Assembly (NCBI GenBank): GCA_036867785.1
Contig: CP145409.1
Location: forward strand, 1,116,001 to 1,180,000
DNA length: 64,000 nt
Direction: 5' to 3'
Source: Plasmodiophora brassicae
Lineage: Eukaryota > Endomyxa: Phytomyxea > Phytomyxea > Plasmodiophorida
Both the position numbers and the translations under genes were made by a program. The notes under the pieces were generated by a model. The model made no database searches, was not told where the DNA came from, and saw only the letters and a list, made by a program, of their open reading frames with translations. Position 1 is the stretch's first letter. Each line of letters starts with the position of its first letter. Positions 23,913-35,390 of this stretch are shown here, in pieces.

Positions 23913-25536
23913 ATGGTTGTCTGTCATCCGTTCAGCGACGAGGACGCAGTGGTTCGACTTGCGCGTTGGATACCACCGCGACCTCGTCTGACGCCCGCCG
24001 TCTTCCCCGTCCACGAGTTCCGTTTCGTGCCGCGCCTGTCGGATCGCCTGGTCCGGGCCTCGTCTGGCCTGCTGCGCTTCGGTGAATCCGAACCGGACGT
24101 GGGCCCCATCGTCCGCGATATCGTGTCGCCCCGAATCCCATTGACGCATGCCCCAATCTGGACAGCGCCGCCTATAACCCGCACATCCAGCGTGACCATC
24201 ATCGAGGGGTTGAAACCCGCCAAGAAGGCATCGTACTGGGAGCCGTCCGACCCCAACCTCGGGTCACGTCAGAGACCAGCACCGCACGTCCGCTCATGGG
24301 CGACGCTTGCGAGGCGTCAGACGCAGGACCCGGATATTGCCGATCGTGACCCTGGGCCCGGGGCGCTTCGAATCAACTACGATGCCGTCTTGCCTAGGGT
24401 CCACGTGACCGTCCTCCCTCCCAACGAACTCGACCCGCCTTCCAAGGCACATGTTTCTCGCAGGTGAGCGCGTCGTTGTATGTGACACATGCCGCGACCT
24501 GAGATCATGTTAGGGTGCCGACGCCCGTTGCCGTTCGCAGGCAGCGCAACGAAGAGCACATGCTGACTGTCCGCCTGCGCAAACAGCAGATCGAGAGGTG
24601 CCGCCTGGAGCGGCTACAGAAGAAGTACGAGCGGATGATCATGTCGGAACGAACGAGGGAGCGGGTCAAACATCGTCTGAGGACCTGGATCGCCATCGGC
24701 ACTGTCCTGCGATACGCGCAAGGATTCTCCCACGCCGTCTGGCGAAACCATCTCGGGCATAAGGTCGGCCTGTCTCCGTTCCGGCGACCTCCCCGACTAA
24801 CCCATTGGCCAGTTCCGACGAGTTGCCGTCATCGTGACGCGTTTACGCGCCTGGGTCTACCGCTTCCGCAAGCGCAGGGACGCGGGTTTCACGTACACGA
24901 TAGACGATGTCGTCGCCGCCCATGCCGCCTGCGCTCGTGCCGTTCGCAGGCGACGCGCCTACACGCGTCGTCGCATCGAAATCCGCGCCCTGACGAATAT
25001 CATCGGTACGTACCTGTGGCCGGTGCGCATAACGGGGCCGTTGCTGAGGCAGGGAACGAACAGATTTCTTCGAGAACTCGTCGCTGCGTGCCACGTTCTT
25101 CAGGTCGGTGCACCATATGCTGGACAACGCCACCAAGGTGCAGCGCTGGTGGCGGGAGATGAAACGCGTCCGGTACGCCCGACTGGATTTCATCTGGGAC
25201 CGGATCCAGGACGCGATCCGGACCGCCAAGCGACCGCGTCGGTCGCGACGCTGCCTGCTCCTCGAGCACATGATCTGCTCCAGGTTGACGGATCGCGTCT
25301 ACGACCAGGCCAGGATCGCGTTCCGCGACGTGCTCCGCAGGCGCCGGGCCGGCATCTCCATCGAGCTGACCGCCAGCGGCTTCCTGCGCCGCGAGATCTG
25401 GTTCCGCATGCAGGTCCTCCATCAGGAACGCGCGTGGCGCTCCGACATCATGTCCAAGGTCAAGGCCGCCCGGCCCCACAAGAACCCGCGTCGACGACGC
25501 CAGCAGGCGCCCGTCAGACGCACCATACCAATATAA
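23913..25536 (+). CDS. Arg-rich basic protein of unknown family, multi-exon
   Basis: Several consecutive plus-strand exons share strong basic character. The first (start MVVCHPFSDEDAVVRLARW) ends near 24466. Then come RRQRNEEHMLTVRLRKQQIE and ERTRERVKHRLRTWIAIG (24.5-24.75 kb), VTRLRAWVYRFRKRRDAGFT (24.83 kb), and a last long exon with ATKVQRWWREMKRVRYARL and LDFIWDRIQDAIRTAKR, ending RRRRQQAPVRRTIPI at 25536. The W/R-rich helices recall IQ-like calmodulin-binding or nucleic-acid-binding helices, but no IQ motif is exact. Exon borders were not all fixed, and it is not certain that all exons belong to one gene. No function is assigned. Confidence 0.5.
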
Positions 25537-25667
25537 CCTGCCCCCGAGGGTCAACGTTGTTAACGTTGACCCGAAGCCCGGGCGCAACCGTCCAAAGGTG
25601 GCCGTCCGCGTGCGCGCGCCGCGCTTCTAGAGCGACAGGAACCTGCTTCGGCCCTCGCGGGCACCAC

Positions 25668-26258
25668 ATGCCGCCGGTCGGGCACCGGATCCAGCTGTGC
25701 TCGATAGACGACGCGGGTCAGGTGTCGGAGCTCGCGTCCGAGACGTTCCGGGAGACGTGGGCGAACCACCCGATCTACACGCCCCGCGACGTCGACCTGT
25801 TCGCGTCGCAGCTCGACGTTGAGTACTACAAGGGCGTTCTGGGGAACGGCGCCCACGAGGTGTACGTCCTGGAGGTTCTGGATGGCAAGGCTCCTGGCGA
25901 AACCGATGCGAGATACGCGCCGGCCGGGTACGCTCAGCTGCTGTTCGACGTTCGGGAACAGGGTGTGAGCGGCCCGGGTCCCTGCGTCGAGATCCAGAAG
26001 TTCTACTTCCATTCCCGGTACCATCGGACAGGGCTGGCGGGCGAGCTCATGCAGCACGTCATGTGGAGGGCGCGCCAGGTCGCCAACACCGCCTGGCTTG
26101 GCGTTCACGCGCAGAACGAGAAAGCCAAGCGGTTCTACCGGAAATTCGGGTTCGAATGGACGGGCCAGACGAAGCTGTTTGGCGTTACGCTTGCCGGTAT
26201 TCCAGACATTGACCAGGTGTGGGAATGCTCCTTGCCCAGAGAGGAATCATCAGTGTAA
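25668..26258 (+). CDS. GNAT-family N-acetyltransferase, PaiA-like
   Basis: One uninterrupted exon of 196 residues, start MPPVGHRIQLCSIDDAGQVS. GNAT marks are the SELASETFRETWANH helix, the acceptor strand EIQKFYFHSRYHRTGLAGEL (acetyl-CoA pyrophosphate-binding region, RxxGLA in place of RGxGxG/A), AWLGVHAQNEKAKRFYRKFG (motif B) and the C-terminal DIDQVWECSL strand. The layout is closest to bacterial PaiA-type polyamine or protein N-acetyltransferases. The substrate is not predictable. Lack of introns where neighbours have many, and bacterial-like sequence, leave room for horizontal gain. A short intergenic stretch separates it from the basic-protein gene upstream, on the same strand. Confidence 0.8.
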   Translation: MPPVGHRIQLCSIDDAGQVSELASETFRETWANHPIYTPRDVDLFASQLDVEYYKGVLGNGAHEVYVLEVLDGKAPGETDARYAPAGYAQLLFDVREQGVSGPGPCVEIQKFYFHSRYHRTGLAGELMQHVMWRARQVANTAWLGVHAQNEKAKRFYRKFGFEWTGQTKLFGVTLAGIPDIDQVWECSLPREESSV

Positions 26259-26327
26259 CGCGGCGAGCGTGTTCTGCGAAACCCTGTGCTGATGACGTCT
26301 ACCGGAGCAGGCGCACACGGTTGGCGA

Positions 26328-26810
26328 TTAGTTAGGCAACGGTTGAATGTACTGAAAATGAAGCCATGAACAGGGCTGAGAGTCTGGGACGTACTGTGCA
26401 GCGGGCACCTCCGTGCTGGTTTCAAACTTGACGACCAGGCCGGATTCTGGGTCACGAATCATACACTGCGAATCACCAAAGTAGCCCTGGGCACATCCTT
26501 GCATGTGCCCTAGGGAGGTCCCAACGCGGCTTTGGCTGCCGAAGAACCCATGGCTGATAGTGTAGCCGGCCCAGAGCGCGATCGTCGTGGCGACGATAGT
26601 CCCATCGACAACAGCGCCATGGCATTCGCTGGAGCCCTCGTCCCGGAGGAGACTGATGATAGACTTGCAAGGGACCTCAGAGGGACTGGCAATGTTCGCT
26701 GTGAACTGCCAGTGACCATCCACGAAGACGGGACGCCAACTCATGATCAGTGGACCATCAAGATGCCGGACCAACATCGCCGCTCCTCCTGTACAGGGCG
26801 TCGCCTCCAT
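26328..26810 (-). CDS. Hypothetical protein
   Basis: An open minus-strand frame of 160 codons starts MEATPCTGGAAMLVRHLDGP and ends WLHFQYIQPLPN. It has one hydrophobic stretch (GTIVATTIALWAGYTISHGF) and several cysteines (CKSII, CHGA, CAQGYFGDSQC, CSWLHF). I do not recognise it. An upstream exon may exist, since the frame stays open some codons before the ATG. Its opposite strand has no better candidate. It points away from the kinase gene. Confidence 0.4.
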   Translation of the reverse strand: MEATPCTGGAAMLVRHLDGPLIMSWRPVFVDGHWQFTANIASPSEVPCKSIISLLRDEGSSECHGAVVDGTIVATTIALWAGYTISHGFFGSQSRVGTSLGHMQGCAQGYFGDSQCMIRDPESGLVVKFETSTEVPAAQYVPDSQPCSWLHFQYIQPLPN

Positions 26811-27033
26811 AACGCGTTTGAGCAGAGCGGCCGATCGTGGTCGACGTCATGTCGCGATCCCCAGGACGAACACGATTGATGCCCGGCACCAGGTACTGCT
26901 TGTATTACACCCATACTGTCGAAACGGACAGGCGAAAGTACGAACTGTGACGGCGACAGCGCAGACGGCAGCGCCCGGCAGCCTGACTCGTGGGGAAGTG
27001 TGGCCTCCCGCCGCCCTTAAAAATGTCGTTGCG

Positions 27034-28853
<1,820 letters not shown>

Positions 28854-29012
28854 TCACGCACCTTCAACGCCCAAGAATACATACAAATGGCCGTATTCCC
28901 CCACACGTTTGTCATGCATGGTTTCTGTCTTGAGCATCACCTACGTCCCTTGATGGCAGTAACGCCAACGGCGGCTTGTCTTGGCCGGTTGTCCGCGAGT
29001 CCGTGACAGCCT
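28854..29012. other. Short gap after the kinase gene
   Basis: About 160 bp with no supported frame; includes the kinase 3' end and presumably the leader of the following uncertain gene. No RNA gene structure was seen. Confidence 0.3.
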
Positions 29013-29527
29013 CATGACTGTTGGCTGTGAGCGGCGACTGTGTAGAGAAGATACTCTGGTGCGTTTGCACGCTTCCTGGCGCGCGCACGGTCGCAGGGTG
29101 ACGGCGCTGTCGTCACAGGCCAGAAGATATCTTCCTACCTAGGTTCAAGGCAGAGCACACCCGTGTCGGTGCCGCTGTCACCTATTGCGGCCGAGGTGGT
29201 CATGGAAGGAATCGCGGGACAGTTAGCTCCTATTGATACGAAGGTGGCACCCGGCACCGCCGGAGAAGGCGATGACGTCCATGGTACGGTCCCGGATCGT
29301 TGTTCATGGGCCAGGGAATAACGCAGCGGGCAGAGGGCGGGTCCGCCGGAGCCGAGTCGTCGTTGACGACGCCAAAGTCTACAGCGAAGGAATGCCCATC
29401 TCCACCGCCGACGTGTAATTCCGCTATTCCAGGAGCCCCGCATCTGAATCGGCGCCGGTCCCGCCGTTCGATCGAGTCGACGCAGAAGCGGCTCAGCATC
29501 GATGACCTTGATCTGTCGTCCGAGTAA
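29013..29527 (+). CDS. Possible small Ser/Arg-rich protein
   Basis: A plus-strand frame with probable exons ends RSRRSIESTQKRLSIDDLDL then SSE and stop at 29527. The preceding part (SPIAAEVVMEGIAGQLAPID, then GTAGEGDDVHG) joins through a likely 43-nt intron starting at 29281. The basic-Ser C-terminus resembles a phosphorylated or 14-3-3-binding tail. The beginning is uncertain; the ATG at 29013 (MTVGCERRLCREDTL) is one option. No family is recognised, and the opposite strand is also open for long, so the call is weak. Confidence 0.3.
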
Positions 29528-29622
29528 CCGCAACTAGCATTTGGCATCAATCCCCATGATAGGAGATGCCTTAATGATAAACACCATAGTGACTATAAGT
29601 GATTCTCGGTTGATATTGACAA

Positions 29623-30433
29623 TCAGCTGGAGACCGCAGCGACCTTGGCCTTCTCCTTCTGGGCGACGTTGTAGTTGTGCAGCCGGGCGATGTTGACCTC
29701 GGAGATGGTGATCTGGTCTTTCAGGAACGCTAGGTCTATGTCCAGCGAAGCATACGTCGCCGATGCCGACTCGAGATTCTTCTGCAACAGCGACATCGCC
29801 TCCTCGTACGAATACTCCATCATGATGTTCGCTCCGATCCACAGCATTACCTGTCAGCTTCAGCAGTCAGAACAGTAGCGCTGGCCTGAATGATACTCCA
29901 AGCATCGACCTTGCCGTCACCAGGATTAACCGTCGCCCGTCCGAACACATTGTCGGCCAGCTTGTACCGCATCTCGACAGGGACTATCTCCCCGTTTTCC
30001 TCGCCTTCCTTGTGCTTCTCAATGAGCATCTCCAGGACATCTGCAAGATATCAGTTATAGAAGCGTCGTGACGCGAGATCGCTCACCAATCGCACGGCGG
30101 ATATCAGGCATCTTGCCTAATAACGATCGCTTCTGCTGGACCAGTCGTCCTTCCATGAACTATATTGGAAGCACGTCAGAGCAGGCCAGCACATACCATG
30201 GCCAGGCAGGTTCACCCCAACCTTGTACTTGCCGTAGACTTCGGAGATGGCCTTCATGATGGCCTGAATATCCTTGCCCTGGACATGGCCGGCTATGTCC
30301 TCCTGCACCGACCCATATCAGATCATTGCACCGTTCCAGCACGACCGCCTGCACCGACGATGAAGGTCGCGCGAGGGATGTTCCTGCTGTTGTCATCGGC
30401 GGAACCCGACGCCTCCTCCATTCGGCTGCCCAT
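29623..30433 (-). CDS. PFDN3: Prefoldin subunit 3 (VBP1)
   Basis: Five exons, four short introns. The start is MGSRMEEASGSADDNSRNIP then RATFI; after an intron EDIAGHVQGKDIQAIMKAIS, EVYGKYK, then FMEGRLVQQKRSLLGKMPDI, DVLEMLIEKHKEGEE, EMRYKLADNVFGRATV, and finally VMLWIGANIMMEYSYEEAMS with LKDQITISEVNIARLHNYNV. The alpha-class prefoldin layout is clear: two coiled-coil helices around a beta hairpin (RYKLADNVFGRA...VMLWIGAN). Prefoldin hands nascent actin and tubulin to the CCT chaperonin, so it also serves a flagellate's tubulin needs. The third intron (30153-30220 region) and the upstream side share an inverted repeat. Divergent from UFD1. Confidence 0.93.
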
Positions 30434-30525
30434 TCGCAGTCCGCCAACTGCGCGAGCCTCGCCCCTGGGCAATGTCGGATGAACCTGCCTGGCTATTATC
30501 GTATGTGCTGGCCTGGTCTGACACG
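30180..30525. repeat. Inverted pair of about 45 bp around the first exons of the prefoldin gene
   Basis: Plus-strand 30180-30222 contains CAGGCCAGCACATAC, a spacer and CCAGGCAGGTTCA. Plus-strand 30478-30524 is its reverse complement with a slightly longer spacer: TGAACCTGCCTGG, spacer, GTATGTGCTGGCCTG. The first copy lies in the intron preceding the exon FMEGRLVQQ; the second lies just upstream of the start codon. Copies are close to identical over about 28 of the matched bases in two blocks, so this is not chance. It may be the trace of a small fold-back element or a local inverted duplication. Confidence 0.7.
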
Positions 30526-30859
30526 CTCCACATAAACCCCTACACCGCGCACCCGACAAGATCACCCGCGAATGCACTACTCATGCGCCAGTGGCATCGT
30601 TTGTGCATGCGCTAGCGTTAAGAGAGCGCTGACGATGGGGTACGATACATATCTTCATTGACCGTATGACTGTGCGTATTTGCCAATGGGCGCGTTCCGC
30701 AGGACGGCGATAGTGGCGAACTGCAGGAGGGATGATTCCAGCGCGTCATGTACGGGACAAGCGACGGGTTGCCGTTCGGGATCCAGGGTCGGCATCGCGT
30801 TCGTGTGTGGCTGATCTGAAGTCCGTGGTCCAATACCGTGTTCGCGTGACGTCTGGGCA
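30434..30859. promoter_or_regulatory. Divergent intergenic region between PFDN3 and UFD1
   Basis: A 426-bp gap with two proteostasis genes pointing outward. It holds one arm of the inverted repeat noted above. Minus-strand open frames here (for example around 30618-30893) show no family match and are taken as chance. No clear core promoter motif. Confidence 0.35.
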
Positions 30860-32154
30860 ATGGACTTGGTAGGAGGCGCTGTACGACGGGCATGGCGGGA
30901 ATGCTGACGCATACGGCGGGCTGTGGTTATAGTTTCAGTCGTTGGCGGACGGCCTCAGTGGTTTCTTCAACGGCGGGCAGCATGCTCCGCGACGCCTATC
31001 CGTGTTCAAGGAGACGTACAGAGCGCTGCCGATGGCGTTCGCCAACAAAGACCATCTTGAGATGGGCAACAAAGGTACAAGTTTGTGCACTATGTGCCGT
31101 TTGGCACACATCTGAATCTGCTGCCAGTGATTCTTCCACCGTCTGCATTAGCTCGGCTAAGTGAGTATCGATCGTATACTGTGTCGAGACATTGCCGCTG
31201 ATTCAGCGTTCAGCACGCTCTAATGTCGAGTACCCAATGATGTTCTCGCTGGTCAACGAATCCAACTCGTTGAACACGCATGTCGGTGTCATCGAGTTTT
31301 CCGCACCGGAAGGCATCGCGTATATACCGTTGACGGCTATGAACTCGCTGGGCCTCACGACCGACCAGAGAGCCACATTTACAAGCACAGTTTTGCCGAA
31401 AGGAACCTACGTGAAGATTCAGCCGCATGCGACGAAGTTCATCGAACTGAGCAACCCCAGAGCCGTCCTGGAAAAGTCAGATCAACGTTAGCCGTACTTA
31501 ATCCGTTTGCCATCTAACCGTAGTCGGCTAGATCGCTACGTTCCTATTCGTGTCTAACGAAAGGCGAGACGATCCTGATATCGTATGCGGATACCGAGTT
31601 CCTGATCGACATCGTTGATGTAAAACCCGAAAACGCCAGTAATGCGATCTCGTTGATCGATACAGACGTCCAAGTCGAGTTCGACCCGCCGAAAGATTAT
31701 GTCGAACCTGTGTTTGTCCCGAGAGTCCAGGACCCTTCTCCTCCGACCCCCACCCCTGTTGTCTATTCCAACGCAGCTGCGTCGGCTGAACAATCCGCTA
31801 ATCGCGCTTCTTCGTCCTCGATAACGGCCCCGTCCACAACTCCCTTGTCAGCACGACCCGGTGGGTACAGACTGAAAGATCCGGCCCCGGCGGGCTCGCC
31901 TGATGTTGCATCGGCATCATCGCCTGCACCCCCCGCGACATCCGGCACAGGTCCAAGGAAGAGTGTCGTGGAACAGGTCTGGTCGCGGTCTGGTTTGGGG
32001 CATCGTGCGGGCGCGACACTTACCGGTTCATTAGGGTCAGTGGCGTTACTTCTACGAAACCGATCCCGTCACGCACCGCCGACGACTCATCAAACGAGAA
32101 CCGCTGACGCCGTCGCGCCCGTCGATCATGTCCCCTGGCCGCAGCCTGCAATGA
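30860..32154 (+). CDS. UFD1: Ubiquitin fusion degradation protein UFD1
   Basis: The first exon is only MDL (30860-30868), then a 70-nt intron to 30938, then SLADGLSGFFNGGQHAPRRL and ETYRALPMAFANKDHLEMGN. Further exons give VILPPSALARLS, NVEYPMMFSLVNESNSLNTH, GVIEFSAPEGIAYIPLTAMN, LPKGTYVKIQPHATKFIELS, SLRSYSCLTKGETI and then a low-complexity Pro/Ser/Ala region. The last exon reads QWRYFYETDPVTHRRRLIKR and ends SRPSIMSPGRSLQ. The double-psi barrel plus second lobe (UFD1 Nn/Nc) is complete. UFD1 pairs with NPL4 as cofactor of the p97/CDC48 unfoldase in ERAD. Introns about 50-70 nt. The next gene region on the same strand is PSMG4. Confidence 0.9.
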
Positions 32155-32436
32155 TGGCTCCAGCGCTCACGTTGCCCATACAACCGTACAGTATTTCTAT
32201 GATCCATGTCTCCTGTGCCTTGCGTATGTGTGCCGGGCACGTTCGTACAATGTGTCCGATCCTTCGACGTGCTGCGCAGTACGATATTCGGTTTCGCAGC
32301 CGTCGGCATCGTCGCATCAACCAACCGAGGGGCGTTGTCACAGCATATCGATTGGGCATTCTCATACCCACGTCGACCGCGAACACCGCCACCGCGACTG
32401 GTCGGCCGCAGGATTACCTCCAAGTTGTCGTTTGGA

Positions 32437-32579
32437 TCGTGGAACCTTGCACAGCACGATTTGGCGTTGTCGCCAAACAGAACCTTGCACAGCGGCATCC
32501 GGCAGGCGCTGCACCAAACAGTTGTGTTGCTCTGCATGAGATTGCCGTCCTGGGTCTGGCTCTTGCAGAGAAGGCACGC
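32437..32579 (-). mobile_element. piggyBac transposase zinc-ribbon remnant
   Basis: On the minus strand the residues CLLCKSQTQDG ... NTTVWCSACRMPLC ... CCARFHD follow the cysteine-rich ribbon that ends piggyBac (DDE_Tnp_1_7) transposases: CxxC, T..xCxxCxxxLC, then C...[FYW]H. The reading frame is open for much longer (stops at 32052 and beyond 32880) but overlaps the UFD1 end and the PSMG4 start antisense, and I see no DDE catalytic core. So this is either the tail of a decayed plain DNA transposon, or part of an undetected zinc-ribbon gene. The 32155-32782 gap holds nothing else. Confidence 0.5.
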
Positions 32580-32782
32580 GCCAACTCGCGTCCGCGACTC
32601 CGACACATGCAGGCTGGACTCAGACGCACCTGCCGACCCTCTCCCTCCTGGAAGAACTTGCGCCGGTTCCTTCTGGGAAGCGTGTCTGGAGGCATTGCAC
32701 GCTGGACGGCGGTGGGGCTGGATTGCCGAAGCGATCTGCTTCGTGTCGCGCAGTGCGTGCGCCTGCAGCAGCAGAACGGCAC

Positions 32783-33302
32783 ATGGCGGCGATCGTGGAC
32801 GGCGGGCGACGCGATCTGGAGGTCCGATCCACAGATGCCGTGTATGAATCGGCGTCGGGGCAGGTGCCTGTTCAGTTCCAGATTGTGACGATGCGCCGCA
32901 CCGTCTACGCATACGTCGGGCTGAAACCAGGGGACCTGAAGGATTTGTCGATGGCGACGAGGACGCCCTACGTAGGATATTCCCGACGCAATCCCATACC
33001 TAAAGCCTGCTGACAAGTGGCATAGTCGGATGTGCCTGCACATACACAGCTCGTATCAAACGGCGACGACAACCTGGAACGATCGTCGTTATGCCGTCGT
33101 CTCGGTTCGTTGAATTTGCCAAACGCACGACCGGTTTGCCGCGGCTCTTCTGACTCTGAATGCTGTAGCCATAAAGACGGGACGTCGCGTCATGCTGAGT
33201 TACAATCTGCCGAGCACCGATACGTTCATAGCGGCCTGGGTCGAACGTCAGTTGGTACAATGCCTGGTCAACAACAACGAAGGCGAACGACCCGAGACCT
33301 AA
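32783..33302 (+). CDS. PSMG4: Proteasome assembly chaperone 4 (PSMG4/PAC4)
   Basis: Three exons, introns 32972-33025 and 33105-33168, about 134 residues. Start MAAIVDGGRRDLEVRSTDAV, then VQFQIVTMRRTVYAYVGLKP, SDVPAHTQLVSNGDDNLERS and finally RRLAIKTGRRVMLSYNLPST with DTFIAAWVERQLV. This copies the PAC4 plan: a strand pair, a loop naming D and S/T residues, and the closing LA.+T...V.VSYN......... L...+E. PSMG3-PSMG4 form a heterodimer that guides alpha-ring assembly of the 20S proteasome. Alignment is by memory of human PSMG4 and rests mainly on the last 40 residues. Confidence 0.75.
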
Positions 33303-33388
33303 TGTCCCCGCTGCGTATATAACAATACCTGCCCCGGCTCAACGACTACAGGCGACGGAATGGTTAGGCAACGACGTTCTCTTGACGT

Positions 33389-34036
33389 TTATAATTCGGC
33401 GACGATAGGCTTAGAGGAGCCATCGACCATCATCCATCCGAGAAGCGCCACATCGGCAAATGTGTCGTGCACGATGAACGAACCGGTTCGTTCATCGCGC
33501 GATGTTCGCAGGCGGCGAGAATATGCTCTGCCGGGTGGCCAGATGGTGTCCTCGACATTCTGTTCGACAATGTCGAGGTACCCGTCATGCACGTCAACAA
33601 CAACGGCGACGTGGCCGGTCTTGGCATAGTAACCGCCCGCCGCCCATACTAGCAACGTTCCCCTCTCCGGGACAGTCGTTGACCCATTCGCATACGCGAC
33701 CAGCGGCTCTCGATACTGGTCGCCAACGCGAACCACATCCTTCAAGTCGTAGATGTCGTAGGCCATCGGGATCGAGTCGAAGACGACGCCGTGGTTCAGG
33801 AGAAGATACCGTCTAGCGAGCTCGACGCACTGCCACTTGATGCCTGTGAAGACGCCATTAACGTAGTTCTGCATCCACGTCGAATTCGCTGTGGCGGAAT
33901 CGCAACTGTAGACTTGCACGCCGCCCCAAGTCTCCCCGAGAATCGTCCCGAATGGCGCCGCCGAACTTGACAAGGATCGTTGCCCCTGCAGGACGACGGT
34001 CGCAACTGCCACCCGAAGCACGGCCACAGCGAACAT
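33389..34036 (-). CDS. Secreted glutathionylspermidine-amidase-like protein (CHAP domain)
   Basis: Single exon, about 215 residues. The start MFAVAVLRVAVATVVLQGQR has a hydrophobic signal-peptide-like core. The rest follows the amidase domain of E. coli Gss closely: APFGTILGE, GGVQVYS, KWQCVELARRYLLLNHGVVF with the catalytic Cys of KWQCVE, MAYDIYDL, GTLLVWAAGGYYAKTGHVAV with the catalytic His of TGHV, IVEQNV and TFADVALLGWMM near the end. Gss amidase splits glutathionylspermidine (trypanothione in kinetoplastids) into glutathione and polyamine; the synthetase half is absent here. A free-standing, apparently exported form may instead act on peptidoglycan-like or other amides. An alternative upstream start with GTG is not used in eukaryotes. 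A CHAP fold is certain, the substrate is inference. Confidence 0.85.
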   Translation of the reverse strand: MFAVAVLRVAVATVVLQGQRSLSSSAAPFGTILGETWGGVQVYSCDSATANSTWMQNYVNGVFTGIKWQCVELARRYLLLNHGVVFDSIPMAYDIYDLKDVVRVGDQYREPLVAYANGSTTVPERGTLLVWAAGGYYAKTGHVAVVVDVHDGYLDIVEQNVEDTIWPPGRAYSRRLRTSRDERTGSFIVHDTFADVALLGWMMVDGSSKPIVAEL

Positions 34037-34475
34037 CTGCCGCGCTTTACCCCGCCTGACTAAACGACCGATCACACTTCGTAGGTACACAAAATGGGCC
34101 CGCGATCCAGATCACTGGTTACGGAGCTCTCCGACTCCCATGTTAGGTACTCGGCTGCGCGTCATTCGTCCTTGCCAGGCGGACAACTGACCACCATAAG
34201 AGAATCGCAAGAGCACTGTATTGAGGACACTGGACGGCGACCGGGCGCACTCGCATTCAAACAACCGACATTGATAAACGTACCTCAACTAAGAAACAAC
34301 ACAGTTGACATAAAATAGTAGAAAGCCAACGAGCAAATGAACAGTAGACCGGCGACACCGCACATTGCAGGCTTCAAGAGCGCCAACTGCCCTCACAACG
34401 CACTACAAACGGGGCCATTCTGTGGTGATTGTTGGCATTTATTCTGCACCATATGCAACGACGCATATTGCCTGC
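34037..34475. other. Gap, nothing supported
   Basis: 439 bp between the amidase start and the stop of eL8, both on the minus strand. It is AT-richer than the surroundings and contains only unconvincing short frames. It presumably includes the amidase promoter and the eL8 3' end. Confidence 0.4.
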
Positions 34476-35390
34476 TTACTGCGACTGCAGAGCAGCCATC
34501 TCCTTCGATTTCTCGCCTAGACACAACGTTAGGTCTTCGTGAGACACACGCGACGACAGAGAAAACGTACGTTCCAGCTTGTTGACCTTGGCGGTTGCCT
34601 TTGTGCCAAGCTTGTGACGGCCCCACTTGCGGAACGAGTCCGTGTTGTTGTTGAACTTCTCAAGGAACGCCTTGTTGAGCTGATCGAACGTAGCCTGGTC
34701 CTCCTTGCGGACATCGGTGATAGCGAGAACAGCAGCAGTCTTCTGATGGACAATCATGCCAAGACGTGCCTTGCCCTTGACAATGCAGTAGGGGACGTTC
34801 TTCGCGCGGCAAAGAGCAGGAAGCCACAGAACCAGCTCGAGCGGGTCAACGTCGTGCGCGATGACAACCATCTTCGCCTTGCCCTTCTCGATGAGGCTCG
34901 TGACATGGTTAAGGCCGAATTTGACGAACTTCGGCTTCTTGGCTTCCGTGGTCGTCGTCTCACCTGCAGCAAGCTGTCGACCATGTTAGCGCTCCGTTTA
35001 TAGGCTCAAACACAATTGCAATACCTTCTCAGCAACAGCGCGCAGTCGGAGCTTCTTCTCCGGGCGAGTTTCCGGGCGGTACTTGGACAGCAGCTTGAAC
35101 AGGGTCGTCGACTGCGCCTTCTCCAGCGTGTTGGTGAAGTGGTTCACCGACGGAGGCGCCTTGAGACGCTGCTTGAGGATGGCGCGCTGGCGCTGAATGC
35201 GGATGTACCGCGGCCACTTCACATAACGTCCCAGATCACGTCCGGGAACGTTTTCGCGACCAATGCCATAGTTGCGCGGCCGAGCCTGGAACAAGTGGGC
35301 GTGTTCCTCGTGGAACTTGGACTTCGCCGACGTCTTCTTCACAGGCGCCTTGGCACCGCCGGCCTTCTTGGCACCCGTTGCTTTCGACAT
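34476..35390 (-). CDS. RPL7A: Large ribosomal subunit protein eL8 (RPL7A)
   Basis: Two exons. The first starts [20 protein letters not shown] and has [51 protein letters not shown] and [20 protein letters not shown]. After an intron comes [60 protein letters not shown]. The final part is [15 protein letters not shown] to [12 protein letters not shown]. This is the kink-turn-binding L7Ae/L30e core with eukaryote-specific N- and C-terminal arms. It is a structural protein of the 60S subunit. The splice acceptor seems to be 5 nt beyond a nearer CAG. Divergent from the makorin gene. Confidence 0.96.

Noticed and set aside
32052-32912. A long 286-codon minus-strand frame across UFD1 and PSMG4 as a full gene
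   Set aside because: Most of it is antisense to well-supported exons; only the 32437-32579 part has a recognisable motif, so only that was called.
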